The notes: generated by a model not told the origin, from the sequence alone. DNA of 64,000 bases from Sphingobacterium sp. (GCA_031286695.1 JAITTY010000005.1:992001-1056000); one strand, 5' to 3'; shown: positions 8,912-18,563, numbered from the stretch's first letter. A program made the numbers and translations.

Positions 8912-9778
8912 ATGGAAAAGCAGGTAAATGCGGGTGAATTTGTAGATCGTTTTATGACAGGTAGTTTGGAGCATCTGCGCTACCAGCAATCGCCGATCAA
9001 GATATTTCAGCTCAGTGAGATCGCCCCTTACATTAAATTCCCTACTCCGCCTATTTTCTTGGGCTATAACCTCCTCGTCCATATAACTGAAGGTTATTTT
9101 AAACATCAGATCGGAGCCAAAGAATATGTCGTTCAGGCTCCGGCAATTCTTATCAGCAATTATGGTAATATCTCAACAATAAAGTCTGTCGATAAATCTT
9201 CGAAAGGACATTGTGTCTTGATCAACGACAATGCGATGACGTCCATATTCAGGGAACAGGAGATTTTGAATATCTTTAACATCTCCCCCCTACTTAACTT
9301 AACTGCCCAAGATAGCAGGGATCTTCAGGAACTATTTAGATTACTTTATGATGAACTGCTTTCGGAATTACCTTACCGAGAACTTTTTGAAAATTTATTA
9401 AAATCGGCAATTTTAAAAATCATCAAACTTTCTTCCTCCAATCAAGCCCTTAATCGGAGGCAGGAAATTGCAATGATGTTCAAACAACTCGTGCACAAAA
9501 ACTTCAAAAAGCAAAAAAACATTGCATTTTACGCGGACAAACTCGCGGTATCTACAAACTATCTTAATCGTTGTGTATTTTCGGTGTTCAAAAAATCTTC
9601 CAAAGAACTCATTCTTGAAGTTCTGATTATGCATAGTCAATTTCTATTGTTTGAATCCACTAAAAGCATTGCAGATATCTGTTATGAATTGGATTTTTCT
9701 GACCCTTCTTACTTCTCGCGACTTTTCAAAAAGATCGTCGGTGTTTCTCCTACTTCTTATCGAAACAGAGCAACTTAA
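8912..9778 (+). CDS. AraC-family transcriptional regulator
   Basis: A 288-residue protein starting at the ATG at 8912 (a TTG two codons earlier is less likely). The C-terminal 100 residues form the double helix-turn-helix: KNIAFYADKLAVSTNYLNRC as the first HTH and SIADICYELDFSDPSYFSRL with FKKIVGVSPTSYR as the conserved second HTH. The N-terminal part looks like a cupin-type sensor (residues 45-120) typical of Bacteroidota AraC proteins; its ligand is unknown. It is transcribed divergently from the NamZ-like gene with 224 bases between them. Confidence 0.88.
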   Translation: MEKQVNAGEFVDRFMTGSLEHLRYQQSPIKIFQLSEIAPYIKFPTPPIFLGYNLLVHITEGYFKHQIGAKEYVVQAPAILISNYGNISTIKSVDKSSKGHCVLINDNAMTSIFREQEILNIFNISPLLNLTAQDSRDLQELFRLLYDELLSELPYRELFENLLKSAILKIIKLSSSNQALNRRQEIAMMFKQLVHKNFKKQKNIAFYADKLAVSTNYLNRCVFSVFKKSSKELILEVLIMHSQFLLFESTKSIADICYELDFSDPSYFSRLFKKIVGVSPTSYRNRAT

Positions 9779-9954
9779 ATTTTCAACATGCACGATTTGT
9801 CCTATCTTTTATACTGAAGTACACAAGAAAATCAAATTGATTGCAGTTATTTTTGTGTAAGTCATTGAAGTAAAAGAGAATTTCAGTTTGGTAGCACTCT
9901 TTATTCTCGATGTTTCGATTTACATTGTTCCATCATTTAATTACATATTTAAAG

Positions 9955-11475
9955 ATGCTTAAGGTTTCAGAACACAACAATATAACCCAAGATTTCGATT
10001 TGTTTATTGCGAATTTCAAAACTAGGCTATCAAGCTTATTTAATAAGGAGTACGATTACAACTCGCTCAGTTTAATGCGTGGGCTTCCGCCTGAGTTTTT
10101 AACAGAGATCATGAAAATGCAACCCTTGTCAGTTGCTATCCCCGAGCACCACGGTGGTCGAGGTCTTCATGTAAAAGAATGTTTGGGTGTACTTGCAGCC
10201 GCTTCTTATGAGTCACTTTCCCTGTCTCTAATCTTCGGTATTAATATTGCTTTATTTTTGGAACCTTTTGCCAAATATGGCAATACACTACTTCAGGAGA
10301 AGATATTCCAGCAGTTTCTGGAAAATCAAGCCATGGGAGGACTAATGATTACGGAACAGGCTTACGGCAGTGACGCACTCAATATGCGAACATCTTACGA
10401 ACAAAAAGATGATAAGTATTTTATAAAGGGTGAAAAACATTGGCAGGGTCTTACCGGCGCGGCAGATTTTTGGCTCGTGACAGCACGCAAGAAAAATGAA
10501 AACGGAGAACTGGTGCGGGATATAGATTTCTTTGTCACAGAGAACGCCGTCGAAGAACAAAAGATTGTTGTTACAAAGAAATACAATAGCCTTGGTCTCT
10601 ATGCAATTCCTTATGGTGTGAACAACATAGATATCAACGTACCCACGGATCACAAACTAAATCCTGAAAGTACAGGAATTAAATTGATGTTAGATACCCT
10701 CCACCGCAGCAGATTGCAATTCCCTGGAATGGGTATGGGTTTTATAAAACGTATGTTGGATGAAGCCATGAAACATTGCTCAGAACGCCGTGTAGCGGGC
10801 ATTAGTTTAAATGAATTAGACTCAGTTAAGTTCCAGTTATCGCGCATACAGGCTGCATTTACATTGTGTTCCGCAATGTGTTCATACAGCGTCTCGATTA
10901 GTTCCATCAATAATGACCTTTCCGCTCATGGTGTAGATGCCAATAGTGTGAAAGCTTTTGTAACAGACTTAATGCACGAAGCCGCGCAAATATGTGTGCA
11001 ATTATCAGGTGCAAATGGCTATAGATTGGATCATGTTGCAGGCCGTGGCCTCATTGACAGCAGACCTTTCCAAATATTCGAAGGATCAAATGAGATGCTT
11101 TATTCGCAAGTGGCTGAAGCTATCGGCAAACTTATGCGTAAAACTAAAGAAAGTAACTTATTGTCTTTCTTAAAAAAATATAGCGGAACTGAATTCGCTG
11201 CGCCATTTTTCTCATCAATCTTAAATTTTGATTTTCCGCTACAGCCTAAGCAACGCGAACTGGTTACACTTGGAAAAATAATAGCTCGTGTGATTTGTTT
11301 CCAATATGTTTTACAAATTAACAATGCTGGATTCAATGATAAGATGACAGAAATAACACGTCAACACGTGAGTATGGATATTTATATGTTGGTTGGCCAA
11401 TTATCAAATAATAATAATGCCGAACCACTCATGAACTATGACGAGAACACGGATTGGATGAAGTTCACTTCTTAA
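9955..11475 (+). CDS. Acyl-CoA dehydrogenase family flavoprotein
   Basis: About 506 residues from the ATG at 9955; an ATG at 9910 adds 15 residues. Family features: GLMITEQAYGSDALNMRTSY (the T-E-x-x-x-GSD flavin loop), GEKHWQGLTGAADFWLVTAR in the middle beta-domain, and the C-terminal QIFEGSNEMLYSQVAEAIGK, whose Glu near residue 376 matches the catalytic base of medium-chain enzymes. The tail of about 110 residues after this motif is longer than in usual beta-oxidation enzymes, so the true substrate may not be a simple acyl-CoA. No ETF or beta-oxidation gene is nearby. Confidence 0.85.
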   Translation: MLKVSEHNNITQDFDLFIANFKTRLSSLFNKEYDYNSLSLMRGLPPEFLTEIMKMQPLSVAIPEHHGGRGLHVKECLGVLAAASYESLSLSLIFGINIALFLEPFAKYGNTLLQEKIFQQFLENQAMGGLMITEQAYGSDALNMRTSYEQKDDKYFIKGEKHWQGLTGAADFWLVTARKKNENGELVRDIDFFVTENAVEEQKIVVTKKYNSLGLYAIPYGVNNIDINVPTDHKLNPESTGIKLMLDTLHRSRLQFPGMGMGFIKRMLDEAMKHCSERRVAGISLNELDSVKFQLSRIQAAFTLCSAMCSYSVSISSINNDLSAHGVDANSVKAFVTDLMHEAAQICVQLSGANGYRLDHVAGRGLIDSRPFQIFEGSNEMLYSQVAEAIGKLMRKTKESNLLSFLKKYSGTEFAAPFFSSILNFDFPLQPKQRELVTLGKIIARVICFQYVLQINNAGFNDKMTEITRQHVSMDIYMLVGQLSNNNNAEPLMNYDENTDWMKFTS

Positions 11476-11523
11476 TCAAGAGTTGTGCTAACGAAGTCAA
11501 CCGTTTTTAGCACGGTGAAATAA

Positions 11524-11563
11524 AATGCATGAAGCCATTTCCTAAGAAGTGGCTTCATGCATT
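11524..11563. terminator. Long hairpin between convergent genes, no U-tract
   Basis: Arms AATGCATGAAGCCA (11524-11537) and its exact complement (11550-11563), extended inward by one G-U and three Watson-Crick pairs to an 18-bp stem with a CUAA loop. It sits between the acyl-CoA dehydrogenase stop and the helicase stop, overlapping the latter, and could end transcription from both sides. No T-run follows. Confidence 0.6.
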
Positions 11564-13475
11564 ATATCGCTGAAATATCCCATTCCCATACACTATGGTA
11601 ATGCCCGATTGCTTCGGTATAGGCTATAAATTCACGATAGAAAGGATGTGAAGCGATTGTGGCACTGTCGCCTATTACAACCAGTTTTTTCTTCGCTCTA
11701 GTCATTGCAACATTCATCCGGCGAACATCAGACAAAAAGCCAATCTGCTGTTCAGCGTTACTTCTCGTCAAACTGATATAGATAATATCCTTCTCCTGTC
11801 CTTGAAAACTGTCTATTGTCTGTATTTTAATCAAGTCATTAAAAGGTCGCAGCTCGTCTTCCCCATCCAATACCTCCTTCAATAAAGTAGCCTGTTTCCG
11901 ATAAGGTGCAATCACGCCGATGCTCAGGCTTTCATCGATGCTCAAGGAAGCTGTCCAAGAACCAATATGGGCGCTCAGATGAGATTTAATAAAATGTGCT
12001 TCTCCAATATTGCAGATTGCACCGTCACTTTCCGTTTCTTCAAATCCCGCTCCTGCTGTATCAATAAATAAGACAGGCTCGGCATCTCCTGCTAAGTTCC
12101 ACTGTGCGACTGCACTATCGGCTCTCAACAAACCGTTATATAAGGCTGTGGAAGGATATTGCATAATTTGTTCGTTCATTCGATATTGCACATCTAACAA
12201 AGAAACTAATTGCGGATTATGGTCTACCAATTTTTCGAACAATGTATGGCTCAGCCCATGGTTAGATATCTTAATGGATTTTACCGTAGGTGGCAATTGA
12301 TTGTGATCGCCTGCTAAAACAAGACGATGTGCTTTTAATATCGGGATCCAGCAAGCTGGTTCCAGTGCTTGTGCAGCCTCATCTATAATGACTGTTTCAT
12401 AACTACGATTTCGTATAACCTCATGATTCGAACCTACCAAGGTTGCAGTAATGACTTCTGCTTTGTCCAAAACATCGCCAGTGATAAAATCTTGAATCTG
12501 ATCGACCTCCTTCCGGATCCGGTGAGCTTCATCAAACAATGCTTTTCTTTGCTCCCGCTCTGCCTTTCCAAAATTACGTTTATATTTTTGAGCCATCTCT
12601 GTATAGGCACGCACTTGCTTTTGAAGTGTTTTAATATCCTTATTTGCAGGATGTCGATCAATCTTTGCATCGAGTGTCAATTCCTGAAGATGCTCGGAAA
12701 CTTTTACAGGATTACCTATTCTTGTTACCCTGACTCCAGCAGCGTCCAAACGCTCGGTCAACAGATCAACAGCGGTGTTGCTAGGCGCAACAACTAACAG
12801 CTGTTTGCTGCGCTGTTTTAACAATGCCTTCACTGCCTGTATCAATGTTGTTGTTTTTCCTGTCCCCGGCGGCCCATGCAAAAGAGCCACAGTACTTGCT
12901 TCCAATATCTGTTGAACTGCTTTATTCTGACTGACATTCAAGTTGGGATGTACAAAGAACTCCTCATTGGATTCAATTGGAATCCGTTCCTCTCCGATCA
13001 GCCTTCTCACGAAACCTCCCTGCTTTGTATCTTTACTCAATTCCTTGCCTTTCTCCAGCGCATTGAACATCTCCCGATAAGAATACTCATCAAATAATAA
13101 ATCAATACCAAGCTTCCCTCTCCGACTCCATTCAGGCAGTTCATCCACACGAAATGAGATTCGCATCCCATCCCTACCTATGGCGGATATGATACCATCT
13201 ATTCGGTCCCTTTCGGGATCGTGATTTGAGAATAGGGAAACTGGCATACCGAAGCGGAACTTGTGATCGACGTCATAGTGATTGGTTCTGTTTAAACTAA
13301 CAGACAAATAATCCCCTCTTCCAAGCTCAGTATCTATTATCTGAATCGGAAACCAAGTAACACCTTGCATCCGTCGTTCATTCAAGCTACTTTTCAATAA
13401 CAAAGTCTCATGCTGTAATCTATCAAATTGTTGTTCTTCACGTAATAAAGTGATAAGTTTGTCGAAATAATTCAT
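11562..13475 (-). CDS. Superfamily 1 helicase, Upf1/IGHMBP2-like
   Basis: A 637-residue protein from the ATG at 13475 (MNYFDKLITLLREEQQFDRL, the usual start of this family); a longer ATG frame at 13577 adds 34 unlikely residues. Helicase motifs in order: Walker A LLHGPPGTGKTTTL near residue 200, motif II TVIIDEAAQALEPA near 363, GDHNQLPPTV, QYRMNE, then DSFQGQEKDIIYISLTRSN and MNVAMTRAKKKLVVIGD. This is the layout of Upf1-like 5'-3' helicases acting on RNA or DNA with 3' or 5' tails. The N-terminal residues 20-180 form the beta-barrel domain (1B). The cellular role in Bacteroidota is not established. Confidence 0.88.
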   Translation of the reverse strand: MNYFDKLITLLREEQQFDRLQHETLLLKSSLNERRMQGVTWFPIQIIDTELGRGDYLSVSLNRTNHYDVDHKFRFGMPVSLFSNHDPERDRIDGIISAIGRDGMRISFRVDELPEWSRRGKLGIDLLFDEYSYREMFNALEKGKELSKDTKQGGFVRRLIGEERIPIESNEEFFVHPNLNVSQNKAVQQILEASTVALLHGPPGTGKTTTLIQAVKALLKQRSKQLLVVAPSNTAVDLLTERLDAAGVRVTRIGNPVKVSEHLQELTLDAKIDRHPANKDIKTLQKQVRAYTEMAQKYKRNFGKAEREQRKALFDEAHRIRKEVDQIQDFITGDVLDKAEVITATLVGSNHEVIRNRSYETVIIDEAAQALEPACWIPILKAHRLVLAGDHNQLPPTVKSIKISNHGLSHTLFEKLVDHNPQLVSLLDVQYRMNEQIMQYPSTALYNGLLRADSAVAQWNLAGDAEPVLFIDTAGAGFEETESDGAICNIGEAHFIKSHLSAHIGSWTASLSIDESLSIGVIAPYRKQATLLKEVLDGEDELRPFNDLIKIQTIDSFQGQEKDIIYISLTRSNAEQQIGFLSDVRRMNVAMTRAKKKLVVIGDSATIASHPFYREFIAYTEAIGHYHSVWEWDISAI

Positions 13476-13611
13476 ACTTGGATATCCATATTGCTCCAGC
13501 GCAAAGTAACTGTTTTTTCCTTTACTTGAATCATTTGGGGTTTCATATTTATTTGCTATAATTGAACAACAAAGCATTTACGATCGAAACATTTACAAAA
13601 ACAATAATTAG

Positions 13612-13950
13612 ATGAGCGAAATATTCCTACACGACAACGAACAGCAATGGACAGACTTGGGTGAAGGCGTCATGCGAAAGATACTCGTTTTTAATGAGGA
13701 GCTCATGCTCATGAAAGTTCGATTTGAAAAAGGAGCTATCGGTGCACTTCATCAACATCCACATACGCAAATTTCTTATGTCAGCGCTGGAAAATTCAGA
13801 TACCATATTGATGGTGTTGACAGCATCTTGACGGCAGGAGATTCGTGTATCATTTATTCAAATCTGATTCATGGATGTGAATGTCTTGAGGAAGGAGAAC
13901 TGATCGATTCGTTTAGTCCTTATCGTGAAGATTTTGTGCAGTCGACATAA
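13612..13950 (+). CDS. Small cupin-domain protein
   Basis: A 112-residue single-domain cupin. Motif 1 is GALHQHPHTQISYVSAGKF with H47, H49 and H51 as likely metal ligands; motif 2 is DSCIIYSNLIHGCECLEEG with H87 as the fourth ligand. Single cupins of this size can be sugar or amino acid metabolic enzymes, dioxygenase-like proteins or binding proteins; nothing in the sequence decides. It precedes the metallo-beta-lactamase gene by 74 bases on the same strand, and may share its transcript. Confidence 0.85.
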   Translation: MSEIFLHDNEQQWTDLGEGVMRKILVFNEELMLMKVRFEKGAIGALHQHPHTQISYVSAGKFRYHIDGVDSILTAGDSCIIYSNLIHGCECLEEGELIDSFSPYREDFVQST

Positions 13951-14024
13951 AAATATTTTAATCAAACGTTGAAGAAGCAATATTCATTTCGTTCCAACGT
14001 TAATGCAATAACATTAAAAAAAAT

Positions 14025-14777
14025 ATGATTTCACTTCTTTCAGCTAGTATCCGTGGTCTCCTTGTTAGTTTTTGCTTGAGCACTGGTTTTCTATGTCTTT
14101 CTCCAGCAGTACAGGCGCAGGAGAAACCTCTTTTAATAGAGAAAATTAATTCGAAACTATATCTATACACGACCTTTAATACCTTTGACGGCACCAAATA
14201 TGCAGCAAATGCCGTGTACTTAATCACGAAAAAAGGTGTTATCCTTTTTGACACCCCATGGGATTCTACCCAATACCAGCCCTTATTGGATAGTATCAAA
14301 CAAAAACATAATTTACCTGTTATTGCTGTTTACGCAACACATTGGCACGAAGACCGTGCAGGTGGTTTTGCCTATTACAATCGCATTGGGATTCCCACCT
14401 ACGCAACAAAAATGACGAATGATCTACTAAAGGCAAATCACAAAGCACAAGCCGCCCATCTTGTTGACATCAATAAAATCTACAAAATCGGTGGTCAATC
14501 TTTTGTTCTGAACTTTTTTGGTCCCGGACATTCCATGGACAACGTTGTTGTTTGGTTTCCCGAATATAAGATCCTGGACGGCGGCTGTTTTATAAAAAGC
14601 TCTGAAGCTCGAGACTTGGGGTTTACGGCCGACGGAGACGTAAAATCCTGGAAACCGTCCTTAGCGAGGTTGCTGACAAAATATCCCCAAATTAACATGG
14701 TGATTCCCGGACACGATGCCTGGAGAGATAAAGGTCAGATAAAACGAACAGAAGCGCTTCTAACAGAAAAACAATAA
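14025..14777 (+). CDS. bla: Subclass B1 metallo-beta-lactamase
   Basis: A 250-residue protein with signal peptide (cleavage near AVQA-Q, residue 32). All B1 zinc ligands are present: H106-W-H108-E-D110, H169 in GPGHSMD, C188 in DGGCFIKS and H230 in IPGHDAW; K191 is the CxxK lysine that binds the substrate carboxylate. Enzymes with this set hydrolyse penicillins, cephalosporins and carbapenems in the periplasm and resist clavulanate. The sequence style is that of chromosomal enzymes of Bacteroidota (the BlaB/IND/EBR type group). There is no mobile element or resistance gene cassette beside it, so it is probably intrinsic. Which named variant it is cannot be said without a search. Confidence 0.93.
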   Translation: MISLLSASIRGLLVSFCLSTGFLCLSPAVQAQEKPLLIEKINSKLYLYTTFNTFDGTKYAANAVYLITKKGVILFDTPWDSTQYQPLLDSIKQKHNLPVIAVYATHWHEDRAGGFAYYNRIGIPTYATKMTNDLLKANHKAQAAHLVDINKIYKIGGQSFVLNFFGPGHSMDNVVVWFPEYKILDGGCFIKSSEARDLGFTADGDVKSWKPSLARLLTKYPQINMVIPGHDAWRDKGQIKRTEALLTEKQ

Positions 14778-15030
14778 TACATTTATCGAAGGAGCTTCAG
14801 TAACAGGTCTTCGCCGAGGCAAATTGGAACAGTCTATTAATAAAAGAAACATCGTATTCGTCAAACTCACTTGTTTTCAATAGGATAAAAAGATTTGCAA
14901 AGTATTTAGCTGGACAGGTTAAAATCGTTTATTAGCCTGCAATTAGGTTATCAAAAAACCGCTACTGGATAACAGTGTAGAAAAAACTGCATAAAAATAA
15001 AAAAGAAACTATGTTTTTCTAAAAAAGTAC

Positions 15031-15038
15031 TATCTTAG
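15031..15038 (+). promoter_or_regulatory. Candidate -7 element of the tRNA-Ala promoter
   Basis: TATCTTAG matches the Bacteroidota -7 consensus TAnnTTTG at seven of the eight positions and lies 19 bases before the mature tRNA, placing the start around 15044. No clear -33 TTG is seen, only a T-run at 15014-15018. Confidence 0.4.
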
Positions 15039-15056
15039 CGACACCAAACAAAGCAG

Positions 15057-15130
15057 GGGGCATTAGCTCATTTGGCTAGAGCGCTTCGCTGGCAGCGAAG
15101 AGGTGATCAGTTCGAATCTGATATGCTCCA
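15057..15130 (+). tRNA. tRNA-Ala (anticodon GGC)
   Basis: Folds as a complete cloverleaf. The acceptor stem is GGGGCAT (15057-15063) with ATGCTCC (15123-15129), one G-T pair; discriminator A at 15130. D-stem GCTC/GAGC; anticodon stem CTTCG/CGAAG around the loop CTGGCAG with anticodon GGC at 15091-15093; T-stem ATCAG/CTGAT with loop TTCGAAT. CCA is not encoded. A single-gene transcription unit with its own terminator immediately downstream. Confidence 0.97.
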
Positions 15131-15131
15131 C

Positions 15132-15170
15132 AAGAAAGGGGTTACTTTATTTAAGTAACCCCTTTCTTAT
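15132..15170 (+). terminator. Strong intrinsic terminator after tRNA-Ala
   Basis: A perfect 16-bp stem (15132-15147 with 15153-15168) and a TATTT loop; GC-rich core GGGGTTAC/GTAACCCC, flanked by T-rich bases. It lies directly behind the tRNA and also before the 3' end of the minus-strand NTF2-like gene, so it may serve both directions. Confidence 0.85.
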
Positions 15171-15199
15171 TCTAATCAACCAATTTCTGCTGTAAATTT

Positions 15200-15628
15200 C
15201 TATTTATAAGAGTTTACTGATTTGGAAATTTTCCAGGTTCCGTTTTCTTTAACAAGCGTGATCAGATCCGTTTTAGCAAAACCGTCGAACTGCATGGTAA
15301 CTTTCGCGATTGCATAATCGGGTAATTCTTCAACGATCTGGGTTGTTGTTTTGCAGTTCATCTTGATACCTTTTTGTTTTTTCAAAAACTCAATCATCTC
15401 AAGACGACTATGTTGCAAATCTTGTTTGCCACAAATTTTTTGGTTAAAATCAGCTGTAAAAAGCTTATCCAAATTAGCTACCTGACCTTCGGTCATTGCA
15501 CCAACGTATTCATCAATGGCCAAATCAGCGGTAATTAAATTGCGTTCTTCGGGTTTAACAGAAGCCATTGAGCAAGTAGAGATTGCAATCATTGCTGCTG
15601 CTACAAATGTTTTTACTAAAGTTTTCAT
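15200..15628 (-). CDS. Exported NTF2-like protein (lumazine-binding-like/SnoaL fold)
   Basis: A 142-residue protein with signal peptide (MKTLVKTFVAAAMIAISTCS, ending at MAS). The mature part has the NTF2-like pattern: a helix with AIDEYVGAMTEGQVANLDKL, FTADFNQKICG, a SRLEMIEFLKKQ helix and a four-strand C-terminal sheet ending GTWKISKSVNSYK. This matches the small exported Bacteroidota group often named putative lumazine-binding; no ligand is proven. It may be a binding protein in the periplasm. No operon partner. Confidence 0.75.
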   Translation of the reverse strand: MKTLVKTFVAAAMIAISTCSMASVKPEERNLITADLAIDEYVGAMTEGQVANLDKLFTADFNQKICGKQDLQHSRLEMIEFLKKQKGIKMNCKTTTQIVEELPDYAIAKVTMQFDGFAKTDLITLVKENGTWKISKSVNSYK

Positions 15629-15919
15629 ATCTTTTTCAATTTTATAATGTATTAGTATATTTTCTTATTTGATTGTCGCGCACCACCTAAATTTGTTGCG
15701 TACTTTTTTTATTTATTTTCTGATTCAAAATTAAGACAAGTCATATATTGATTTCATTACATTTAGATTAACATTACATTAAAATCGGTAAATGCTATTT
15801 TTTTCTAGGTGAATGAAATTTCCAATCAATTCGCTATATAGCCAAAACGTGACAGAAGGAATAAATTATTGGTTTGAATATTGCTATTCTGTTCAATTCC
15901 TATTAGATTGCATTCTTTC

Positions 15920-17173
15920 ATGACACACTACGATAGAGCATATATTTTTCTTCTTAAACTGCCCATTCTGATGGTTTTAATCGTGCTTTGCGATACCTTA
16001 TATGCGCAACGGCCCGTCAATGAGATAGAAATCACCCGGCATCTTGCTGATACAAGTAAACAAAGAGATCTTATTGACATTGGCAAAGAAATATTAAATA
16101 TCAAACCACCGCAATCCGTTGATAGCACAGGAAAAAAAATCTATTTTTCTTTTTTACCCTTTTCAACCAATGTCCCCGGAGGTGGTCATGCTTTAATTAC
16201 AAGTACAACTGCAGGATTTTATTTGGGCGATCGCTCGGATACCTATATGTCCAAAATGACATTTACGCCTTACACCAATTTTGGTAAGCGATTTGGACTC
16301 CCCATACGCTCCTACATCTGGTTAAAGGAGAATACGTGGGTGATTGATGGAGATATCCGACTACTAAAATATCCACACGAAACTTGGGGAATTGGTAAAG
16401 AGCATCATGGCGATCAACAGATTAATTTGGATTACACCTATTTTCGTTTATACCAACATGCATTAAAAAGAATTCATGGCGGATTATTTATGGGCATTGG
16501 TTATGATCTGGATTATCGAATGAATATTAAGTCGACAAGCGATACCAAGCTCGAAGACTACACCTCCTACCCTTATGGAACAGACTTAAAAGATAATACC
16601 ATGTCTTCAGGAGTGAGCTTCAATTTAATCTACGATACACGGGCCAATTCAATCAATACCTGGTCGGGTAACTACGCCAATTTACAGTTCCGAATCAATC
16701 CAACATTTTTAGGAAGCGATGAGAACTGGAAATCGTTATTTCTTGAAGTGAGACGCTACCATAGGCTCACCCAAGACCGAAACCGGCAAAATATGATCGC
16801 TGTAAGAAGTTTTTTCTGGACCGTATTTAATAGCAAAGCTCCCTACCTCGATCTTCCTAATTTAGGATGGGATCCATACAACAGTTCAGGAAGAGGCTTT
16901 CCGGTCAGCCGTTTTCGAGGTAAATCACTATATTATTTAGAAACGGAATACCGTCGCGACATCACGAGGAATGGCTTATTTGGGTTTGTCGCATTTATGA
17001 ATTTCACCACGTTAAATGGGCCAAAAAACAGCATGTTTGAGGACTGGAATGTCGGCACCGGTGCTGGTGCGCGAATTAAGTTTAACAAAAATTCAGGCAC
17101 CAATATCGGCATCGACTATGGGATCAGCAAGAATCACCGTGGCGTGAGACTTACCTTAGGCGAAGTATTCTAA
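15920..17173 (+). CDS. BamA/TamA-family outer-membrane barrel protein
   Basis: A 417-residue protein from the ATG at 15920, with an N-terminal hydrophobic signal (FLLKLPILMVLIVLCDTLYAQ). Residues about 70-417 are D15/Omp85-type beta-strands: GGHALITSTTAGFYLGDRS, repeated strands with aromatic ends, YDTRANSINTWSGNYANLQF, and the C-terminal strand IDYGISKNHRGVRLTLGEVF. The mid-C-terminal PVSRFRGKSLYYLETEYRRD is the VRGF/Y-like lid loop region of the family. It lacks POTRA domains, as many Bacteroidota D15-like proteins do, so it is more likely a transporter or lipid-handling barrel than BamA itself. It ends 3 bases before the convergent FemAB-like gene. Confidence 0.8.
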   Translation: MTHYDRAYIFLLKLPILMVLIVLCDTLYAQRPVNEIEITRHLADTSKQRDLIDIGKEILNIKPPQSVDSTGKKIYFSFLPFSTNVPGGGHALITSTTAGFYLGDRSDTYMSKMTFTPYTNFGKRFGLPIRSYIWLKENTWVIDGDIRLLKYPHETWGIGKEHHGDQQINLDYTYFRLYQHALKRIHGGLFMGIGYDLDYRMNIKSTSDTKLEDYTSYPYGTDLKDNTMSSGVSFNLIYDTRANSINTWSGNYANLQFRINPTFLGSDENWKSLFLEVRRYHRLTQDRNRQNMIAVRSFFWTVFNSKAPYLDLPNLGWDPYNSSGRGFPVSRFRGKSLYYLETEYRRDITRNGLFGFVAFMNFTTLNGPKNSMFEDWNVGTGAGARIKFNKNSGTNIGIDYGISKNHRGVRLTLGEVF

Positions 17174-17176
17174 GCC

Positions 17177-18301
17177 CTAACTCAAGTGATAACTTTGGTT
17201 TTTGAACTCCATTGAGGCATAGTATTGGTATTTTCTATTGTCCAGCGGATAATCCCAACAACCCATGCGGTGGTAGATTTCACCACCAAAGCCTGTTTTG
17301 AACCGATAAAGTCCATATAAAGGGTGTGAAGGATCGGCCTGTGGAGATACGCCGAAGAAATCATATTCTGTACATCCTTTTTCTTTCGCAAGCTGCATAG
17401 CACGCCATTGCAAAGCATATGTTGCCATATAGTTACGATTCTCGGAAGCAGAAGCCCCATAAAGATAAGTCCCCCGATTTGCTGCTATCACCAAAAACAT
17501 AGCCGCTAGAGGCTGGTTATCGACTTCGGCTACTAAAAGATATACATATGCAGGTGATAAGGTATCATTTGCCCTTGCAGATAGAACAATCTTAAAATAA
17601 CTGATATCATGTAAAAAGAAGTTGTTACGAAGCGCAGTCTGCCTATAGAGCTCATACCAGATTTCCAAGCTTTCCAGTCCAAGCGAACGCACACGCACCC
17701 CTTTCCGTTCTGCAAGATTAATATTATATCTCGTCTTGGATTTCATATTTCCAAGCAACATATTTTCCTCCTTTCTAAGATCCATAAAAATAGTATTGGA
17801 AGGAAGTATGTCTGTATTTGCTTTATGAAAATTCCAATTTTCAGTATTAAAGTTAAAACGCATCTCCTGAATACGTTTTTCGGGCACCCCCAACCAGTTT
17901 CCATGAAGGTCATAACAATCATCCTCTTTAGCCCAATGGGACTCCCAGGATAGATCATAGCGTATCATAATCCAATTTGGAGGCAAATGGGAACGCAAAC
18001 TCTCCGATAACTGTTCCAAAAAATAACCTTGATTCTCATCTGAGGGTTCGATCTCCGGTCCATAAGGTACATAGGCAATGCAATGTTCCTGATCTATGGC
18101 CTGTATAATAATCAATAAATCGCCAATAAAATACGTATCGTCGTCAACCCCGACATAGAGATCAGATTGTTTGGATTTAAAGTTAAATGCCTTTGACTGT
18201 ATACCCTGCATTTTCTTTACGGCAGACCAATAAGCAGTCTGTTGAATAATACCTGTTTTATAAAGCCCACTGATTTCTTTGTCACTAATGTCTGCTATCA
18301 T
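17177..18301 (-). CDS. FemAB/FemX-like peptidoglycan bridge aminoacyltransferase
   Basis: A 374-residue protein made of two GNAT-like lobes, the FemABX fold. Visible hallmarks: EMRFNFNTENWNFHK and TIFMDLRKEENMLLGNMKSK in the first lobe, then NINLAERKGVRVR, and in the second lobe AAMFLVIAANRGTYLYGASA with ALQWRAMQLAKEKGCTEYDF and GLYRFKTGFGGE near the end. Members move an amino acid from aminoacyl-tRNA to lipid II, or acylate small molecules. In Bacteroidota the meso-DAP peptidoglycan has no interpeptide bridge, so the substrate here is uncertain. It is divergent from polX (262 bases apart). Confidence 0.8.
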   Translation of the reverse strand: MIADISDKEISGLYKTGIIQQTAYWSAVKKMQGIQSKAFNFKSKQSDLYVGVDDDTYFIGDLLIIIQAIDQEHCIAYVPYGPEIEPSDENQGYFLEQLSESLRSHLPPNWIMIRYDLSWESHWAKEDDCYDLHGNWLGVPEKRIQEMRFNFNTENWNFHKANTDILPSNTIFMDLRKEENMLLGNMKSKTRYNINLAERKGVRVRSLGLESLEIWYELYRQTALRNNFFLHDISYFKIVLSARANDTLSPAYVYLLVAEVDNQPLAAMFLVIAANRGTYLYGASASENRNYMATYALQWRAMQLAKEKGCTEYDFFGVSPQADPSHPLYGLYRFKTGFGGEIYHRMGCWDYPLDNRKYQYYASMEFKNQSYHLS

Positions 18302-18563
18302 GATATTTTTCCAATTTTAATACGGACATTTTTTCAGATACTCAAAAAAAAGCATCGATTTTAAAGCCCAAAAACGGCAAACATAACCAAAATGTTCGGC
18401 TAAGCAGGCACACATTTGTCACTTTGTTGTTAATTTCAAGAAACACAGAAAAATAGCTACCTAAAAAGGCTTTTTCACATAATTTAACGCTAGAATATCG
18501 TCCTTTGAATTGTTATTTTGGTCTAAATTTTAAGATATTTGTAGCTTAACAATTCAGCACACG

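Noticed and set aside
13965..14001. AACGTTG and CAACGTT flanking a 23-base spacer before the metallo-beta-lactamase gene
   Set aside because: Seven-base arms that contain a self-palindromic AACGTT are weak evidence; may be chance.
14000..14299. Minus-strand frame opposite the metallo-beta-lactamase start
   Set aside because: Shadow of the real gene; no motif and no promoter.
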